NCBI GenBank assembly: GCA_035340715.1 | Contig: DAOQTX010000065.1 | Span: 1-10,943 of the forward strand | Reading direction: 5' to 3' | Length of the DNA: 10,943 nucleotides | Source of the DNA: DAOQTX01 sp035340715 | GTDB lineage: Bacteria > Bacteroidota > Bacteroidia > AKYH767-A > OLB10 | Shown: positions 7,008 through 10,943 of the stretch, one piece after another | Layout of the letters: each line of letters begins with the position of its first letter | Position numbering within the stretch: the first letter of the stretch is position 1 | Translations under genes and position numbers: made by a program | Notes under the pieces: model-generated | What the model was told of the DNA's origin: nothing | What the model saw: the letters and a program-made list of their open reading frames with translations, nothing else | Database searches by the model: none

Positions 7008-8591
7008 ATGAACAAAGCAATTTTCCTATCATTTGTTTTTGTTTGTGCAGTGTCTTTTTCAAACGCACAAAAAATACAACCGGTAAGTAAAGACATGGAG
7101 AAAGATGTATCGAAAGAAGCAGCATCTCTATTTAAACAAGAAAATTACCGTGAAGCTGTTATCGTTTACGAACGATTGATCAACTCATTTCCTGAGAACG
7201 TAGATTATAACTATAACCTGGGGATGTGTTATCTTAAAACATGGAGAAATAAAGAAAAAGCATTTGAGTATTTCCATTTTGCTAGTCAACAGAAAGATGC
7301 TCCAAAAGATGTACTCTACCAATTGGGAATAGCCTATCATGCCGCAGGCGAGTACGATAAAGCCATTGAAAGTTTTGATAAATATAAAGCAGCAAACAAT
7401 GGAAGCGTTTCTTCAAAATTGGAATTAGACCGATGGACCGATTGGTGTGCTAACGCTAAAGGACATGTCAATACTGCCATTTCAGTAGAGTTTGAAAACT
7501 TGGGCAAGAATATCAATAGTACGTATAGCGATTTCAGACCTATGGTTTCAGCCGATGATTCATTGTTGGTTTATTGTTCTAATCGCAAAGGAAATACCGG
7601 AGGTCTAGTGGATGCTTTTGGCGAATATCCAACTGATGTTTATTATGTTGCGCGTGACTCCGTATATGGTAAAGGAAAAAATGCAGGAATAAATGTTAAT
7701 AGTGAAGGATATGAAGAGAGTATGTATCTCGATCCAAGTGGAACAAAACTGTTGGTATATCGCGAAAGTGCAGATGCCAGCGGTGATATTTATTACTCCG
7801 AGTTAAAAGGTAAGTCATGGCAAAAAAGTTTTGTGCTTTCTAAGATATTCAAAACCGATCCGTATGAAACCGGTGCAACTTTATCTCCTGATGGCAATAC
7901 CATTATTTTTGCTTCAGAAAATAAAGGGGTAAAAACGGCTTTGGGAGGTAAAGATCTTTACGTTAGCACAAGGAGTCAGTTCGGTGAATGGAGTGAACCA
8001 GTAAATCTTGGTGCACCGGTAAATTCTAAATACGATGAGAACTACCCATATTTATGTGCGGATGGAAATACTTTATTGTATGCATCAAATGGACATAATA
8101 CAATGGGTGGATATGATATTTTTAAAACGTCACGCAAATCGGCTTCTGAACCTTGGTCGCCTCCGGTTAATATTGGATATCCAATCAACAGTCAATATGA
8201 TGATATGGGTATGACACTGATGGCCGATGGTGTTACCGGATATTTATCTACGTACAAGCCAAATGGAATGGGAGAATTGGACATATACAAGTTCATGTTA
8301 AAGAATTCGGTATTCGATCAAAAGCTTCACGTATTACGTGGAAGAGTTATTACCATCAACAATACCATTGGAAAAAATTTGTTGGTTTCCATTACCAATA
8401 AAAATACCGGTGAGAGCATGGGCGAGTATTATACCAATTCATCTACCGGAAAATTTTTAGCAGTGCTATCGGCCGGAAATTATATCATTAAAATTGTTTC
8501 CGATAAACAAGGAAGAATAGAAGAAGAGTTTAGTGTTTCGGAAAGCGATGATTACATGATAGATCGTGATTTTAATTTATCTTTGAATTAA
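7008..8591 (+). CDS. Exported TPR / PD40 beta-propeller / carboxypeptidase-regulatory-like protein (PorE-like, no OmpA domain)
   Basis: Seen: signal peptide at residues 1-20 (cleavage SNA|QK; no lipobox cysteine). Three TPR-like helix pairs follow at about 35-135 (e.g. LFKQENYREAVIVYERLI, LGIAYHAAGEYDKAIESF). PD40/WD40-like blades lie at about 170-435: FRPMVSADDSLLVYCSNRKG, TGATLSPDGNTIIFASENKG, YPYLCADGNTLLYASNG with MGGYDIFK, and a last blade ending GELDIYKF. A small beta-sandwich at about 441-527 (VLRGRV... STGKFLAVLSAGNYIIKI) resembles carboxypeptidase regulatory-like domains. Family knowledge: this order occurs in PorE-type periplasmic proteins of the type IX secretion apparatus and in many paralogues, usually followed by an OmpA-like peptidoglycan-binding domain. 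Here the protein ends without one. A periplasmic scaffold or partner role is inference. It starts 18 bases after the E2 stop and ends 13 before the exonuclease. Confidence 0.82.
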   Translation: MNKAIFLSFVFVCAVSFSNAQKIQPVSKDMEKDVSKEAASLFKQENYREAVIVYERLINSFPENVDYNYNLGMCYLKTWRNKEKAFEYFHFASQQKDAPKDVLYQLGIAYHAAGEYDKAIESFDKYKAANNGSVSSKLELDRWTDWCANAKGHVNTAISVEFENLGKNINSTYSDFRPMVSADDSLLVYCSNRKGNTGGLVDAFGEYPTDVYYVARDSVYGKGKNAGINVNSEGYEESMYLDPSGTKLLVYRESADASGDIYYSELKGKSWQKSFVLSKIFKTDPYETGATLSPDGNTIIFASENKGVKTALGGKDLYVSTRSQFGEWSEPVNLGAPVNSKYDENYPYLCADGNTLLYASNGHNTMGGYDIFKTSRKSASEPWSPPVNIGYPINSQYDDMGMTLMADGVTGYLSTYKPNGMGELDIYKFMLKNSVFDQKLHVLRGRVITINNTIGKNLLVSITNKNTGESMGEYYTNSSTGKFLAVLSAGNYIIKIVSDKQGRIEEEFSVSESDDYMIDRDFNLSLN

Positions 8592-8604
8592 ACAAAGCAA
8601 GCAC

Positions 8605-9375
8605 ATGCAACTAAAGCTGAACAAACCACTTGTTATATTCGATCTGGAAACCACAGGATTGAACATAGGTGTAGATCGCATTGTCGAGATAAGTTTAATG
8701 AAGATACACCCCGATGGAAAGGTTCAAGAAAAAACCTATAGAGTTAATCCGGAGATGCCTATACCCCTTGCAGCAACACAAGTGCACGGCATCAGCGATG
8801 ATGATGTAAAAGATGAACCCAGCTTTAGTAAATTGGCTCATGAGATTGCGCAGTTTATCGATCACTCCGATTTGGGTGGCTATAACTCCAATAAATTTGA
8901 TGTTCCGGTTTTGTTTGATGAGTTTTTAAGAGTGGGTGTTAACATTGATATGAAAGGAAGAAAATTAGTGGACGTGCAAACGATCTTTCACAAAATGGAG
9001 CAGAGAACATTAACAGCAGCTTATAAGTTTTATTGTCAGAAAAACTTGGAGAATGCACATAGTTCCTTGGCCGATGTTAAAGCAACTTTCGAAGTACTCA
9101 ATGCGCAAATTGAGCGTTATCCGGAATTGAAATCCGATATAGAATTTTTAAGTGAGTTCAGTGCAGCCACGCAAAATGTGGACTTAGCCGGTAGAATCGT
9201 TTTCAATGAAAGTAAAGAAGAGGTGTTTAATTTTGGTAAGCACAAAGGCAAACCTGTGAATCAAGTATTCAGAGACGAACCTTCTTATTACGATTGGATG
9301 ATGAAGGGTGATTTTCCACTTCAAACCAAGCAAGTGATTACCTCACTTCGCTTACGCGATTTCAATAAAGTTTAA
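8605..9375 (+). CDS. DEDDh 3'-5' exonuclease (DnaQ-like) with ExoX-like C-terminal domain
   Basis: Seen: exonuclease domain at residues 9-170 with all five catalytic positions: D13 and E15 in IFDLETTG (Exo I), D99 in NSNKFDVP (Exo II), and H152 and D157 in HSSLADV (Exo III); the His places it in the DEDDh branch. A short separate domain at about 206-250 (FNFGKHKGKPV, then SYYDWMMKGDF) matches the GK-x-KGK module at the C-terminus of ExoX-like exonucleases. Family knowledge: such enzymes remove nucleotides from 3' ends in repair or proofreading. No polymerase domain is present, so it is a stand-alone exonuclease rather than part of a fused PolIII alpha. It is the last gene of the rightward run, and its stop overlaps the stop of the convergent glycosyltransferase. 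The exact DNA or RNA substrate is not readable from sequence. Confidence 0.9.
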   Translation: MQLKLNKPLVIFDLETTGLNIGVDRIVEISLMKIHPDGKVQEKTYRVNPEMPIPLAATQVHGISDDDVKDEPSFSKLAHEIAQFIDHSDLGGYNSNKFDVPVLFDEFLRVGVNIDMKGRKLVDVQTIFHKMEQRTLTAAYKFYCQKNLENAHSSLADVKATFEVLNAQIERYPELKSDIEFLSEFSAATQNVDLAGRIVFNESKEEVFNFGKHKGKPVNQVFRDEPSYYDWMMKGDFPLQTKQVITSLRLRDFNKV

Positions 9376-10943
9376 TTCTCTGCTTTTCTTCCCAACTTTC
9401 TGAAATTACGGTAAAGCAATTTTAGGTCGTTGCTTATATTGTAATTCCGTGTGTATAAAAAGTTTATTCTTTGGCGAGTATTGGCATCAATCGCCTCATT
9501 CAAGATGATGCCATCATAAGGAAACAGCACATACTTTTTATTCAACTTCACCTTTTGATTGTTGTTGTAACCAATCCAGGTAAATGAGCCACTCATTACA
9601 AAAAAAATGTTTTTAATAAAGCCACTTTTATTGTTCATCATCCAAATACTGATGGGTGCGGATAGCAATAAAAGCCCGGATGAAATAAAATCGAATATTC
9701 GTTTGTTTCTTCGATTGGCTTTGCTGAACAAGCTATTCATATTGATTAAATAGATGTCGCCCTGACTATTGATGTCATTGCTACCAATGATGTACAAACT
9801 CTCAGGCGGAGCGATTTTTATTTCTATTCCGCTGTTGCGTAAAAGCGACATATAATCCATAATCGATTGCGCGCTTACATCCTTAGCACTAAAAATTATT
9901 TCGTTCGGGTGATAAATCTCAGCAACATCTGCTAATCGATCCATTGATCCCAAATAGTTGTGATCATAAGGAATTTTATCTTGGATAGTTGGAGTAAAAA
10001 AACCGATATACTGAAATTCTTGTCCGCTTTGATGCAGTATGTCCAATATTCTATTCACATCTTTTTCTCCAACAATGATGGTTCTTTTTTGCATGTTTCG
10101 ATCAAACGAAACCAATTTTGGAAACAATATGGATAAGAAATATCGCAGGCTCAAAGTAAGTACTGATGCCCAAACAGATCCCAATAATATTAGTGCTCTT
10201 GAAAATCGCATGGTTTCAGGAAGCAAAGCGTACACAACTAAGATAAAAATGGTACCCCAGGCAATTCCTCGAATTACTTTATAGGGTTTGATTGGTTTGT
10301 CAAATCCACCACTCCAATAAATAGTAGTAATCCAGATTAAAACGTAAATGGGAATGACGATACTGTAGAATTCTTGAGGATAGTTTAGTTCTTTTACTTT
10401 ATGTTCCCAGTATCCGGTAAGCAAATACATGCCTGATAGTAAAATGCCAATGTCTAAAATGGGCAGCAAATAGGTATCGGCAAAGCGTTTGATCAATGAC
10501 AGCAAAGCTCTAAACCAAATAGCAATTTTTATCAGTATAGAAAAGGTATTGGCATGTTGGTGCTTAAAATGTTTGCGAGCAAAAATGATCATCGCATTGT
10601 AAAACACAAATACATAGTTCACACTACTTTTTTTGGTGCTTTCACCTTTGTAATGTATGATTCGGGTTTTAGGGAAATAGATGTTATCAAATCCCGCCTT
10701 CTGAATTCTATAACTTAAATCAATGTCCTCACCATACATGAAAAAATCTTCGTCCAGCAAGCCGGCTATATCTAAAGCTTTTCTTCTCAATAGCATAAAA
10801 GCTCCTGCCAATACATCAACGGTATGGATTTCGTTTTCATCTAAAAATCCTAAGTGATATCGGCCAAATAACTTTGACTTTGGAAACAAAGAAGATAAAC
10901 CGATCATTTTAAAAAATGCAGTCGAAGGAGTAGGGAGGCCGCG
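9372..10943 (-). CDS. GT2 glycosyltransferase fused to a degenerate WcaJ/WbaP-like sugar-transferase module, N-terminus cut by window edge
   Basis: Seen: the frame is open to base 10943. Codons upstream of the ATG at 10907 read RGLPTPSTAFFK, which continues typical GT2 sequence, so 10907 is an internal Met and the true start lies outside. In order along the protein: the end of a GT2 domain (about 10943-10560) with VLAGAFMLLRR and the acidic FFMYGEDIDLSYRI motif; four or five hydrophobic helices (about 10540-10110); a nucleotide-binding-type fold starting RTIIVGEKD (about 10095-9740); then NRRNKRIFDF plus a hydrophobic helix (about 9725-9640) and a tail ending LYTRNYNISNDLKLLYRNFRK. The last three parts mimic the WcaJ/WbaP layout (four helices, CoA-binding-like fold, phosphoglycosyltransferase), but the catalytic block appears absent. 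Probable role: surface polysaccharide or LPS O-chain assembly at the inner membrane, with rhamnosyltransferase-like GT2 activity. The sugar is unknown. Confidence 0.85.
   Translation of the reverse strand, partial: RGLPTPSTAFFKMIGLSSLFPKSKLFGRYHLGFLDENEIHTVDVLAGAFMLLRRKALDIAGLLDEDFFMYGEDIDLSYRIQKAGFDNIYFPKTRIIHYKGESTKKSSVNYVFVFYNAMIIFARKHFKHQHANTFSILIKIAIWFRALLSLIKRFADTYLLPILDIGILLSGMYLLTGYWEHKVKELNYPQEFYSIVIPIYVLIWITTIYWSGGFDKPIKPYKVIRGIAWGTIFILVVYALLPETMRFSRALILLGSVWASVLTLSLRYFLSILFPKLVSFDRNMQKRTIIVGEKDVNRILDILHQSGQEFQYIGFFTPTIQDKIPYDHNYLGSMDRLADVAEIYHPNEIIFSAKDVSAQSIMDYMSLLRNSGIEIKIAPPESLYIIGSNDINSQGDIYLINMNSLFSKANRRNKRIFDFISSGLLLLSAPISIWMMNNKSGFIKNIFFVMSGSFTWIGYNNNQKVKLNKKYVLFPYDGIILNEAIDANTRQRINFLYTRNYNISNDLKLLYRNFRKLGRKAEN

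Overview
The window is an ordinary-looking, AT-rich stretch of chromosome from a member of the Bacteroidota. The lineage call rests on several agreeing signs. There is an M43-type secreted metalloprotease with a PKD domain. There is a TPR/PD40/carboxypeptidase-regulatory protein of the kind found around the type IX secretion system (T9SS). Starts are almost free of Shine-Dalgarno sequences, and TAnnTTTG-type -7 boxes precede two of the genes. I cannot name a genus.

Layout, left to right. (1) 1-1350, minus strand: the N-terminal 450 residues of a secreted zinc metalloprotease, running off the left edge. (2) 1351-1538: a divergent regulatory gap. (3) 1539-2240, plus: an OmpR/PhoB-type response regulator with no kinase beside it. 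(4) 2248-5516, minus: a two-gene operon, thpR (2H RNA phosphodiesterase) followed with an ATGA overlap by a large AddB-like PD-(D/E)XK nuclease. (5) 5517-5639: a second divergent gap with a good Bacteroidota-type promoter reading right. (6) 5640-9375, plus: three closely spaced genes (gaps of 18 and 13 bases), namely a lipoyl-bearing 2-oxo acid dehydrogenase E2, a PorE-like TPR/PD40 protein without an OmpA domain, and a DEDDh 3'-5' exonuclease with an ExoX-like tail. (7) 9372-10943, minus: a large glycosyltransferase fusion (GT2 end, membrane helices, nucleotide-binding fold, degenerate sugar-transferase tail), truncated at the right edge. Its real start lies beyond the window even though an internal ATG at 10907 makes a plausible-looking ORF.

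The genes do not form one obvious pathway. Themes are secretion and cell surface (metalloprotease, PorE-like protein, glycosyltransferase fusion), nucleic-acid processing (AddB-like nuclease, ThpR, exonuclease), central metabolism (E2) and regulation (response regulator). I see no mobile element, CRISPR array, tRNA, rRNA, phage gene or composition break, and no convincing new defence or mobile system. The most interesting item is the glycosyltransferase fusion, whose phosphoglycosyltransferase-like domain appears to have lost the block that carries the catalytic residues. The next two are the AddB-like protein with no visible P-loop, unlinked to a helicase partner, and the PorE-like protein that stops before an OmpA domain.
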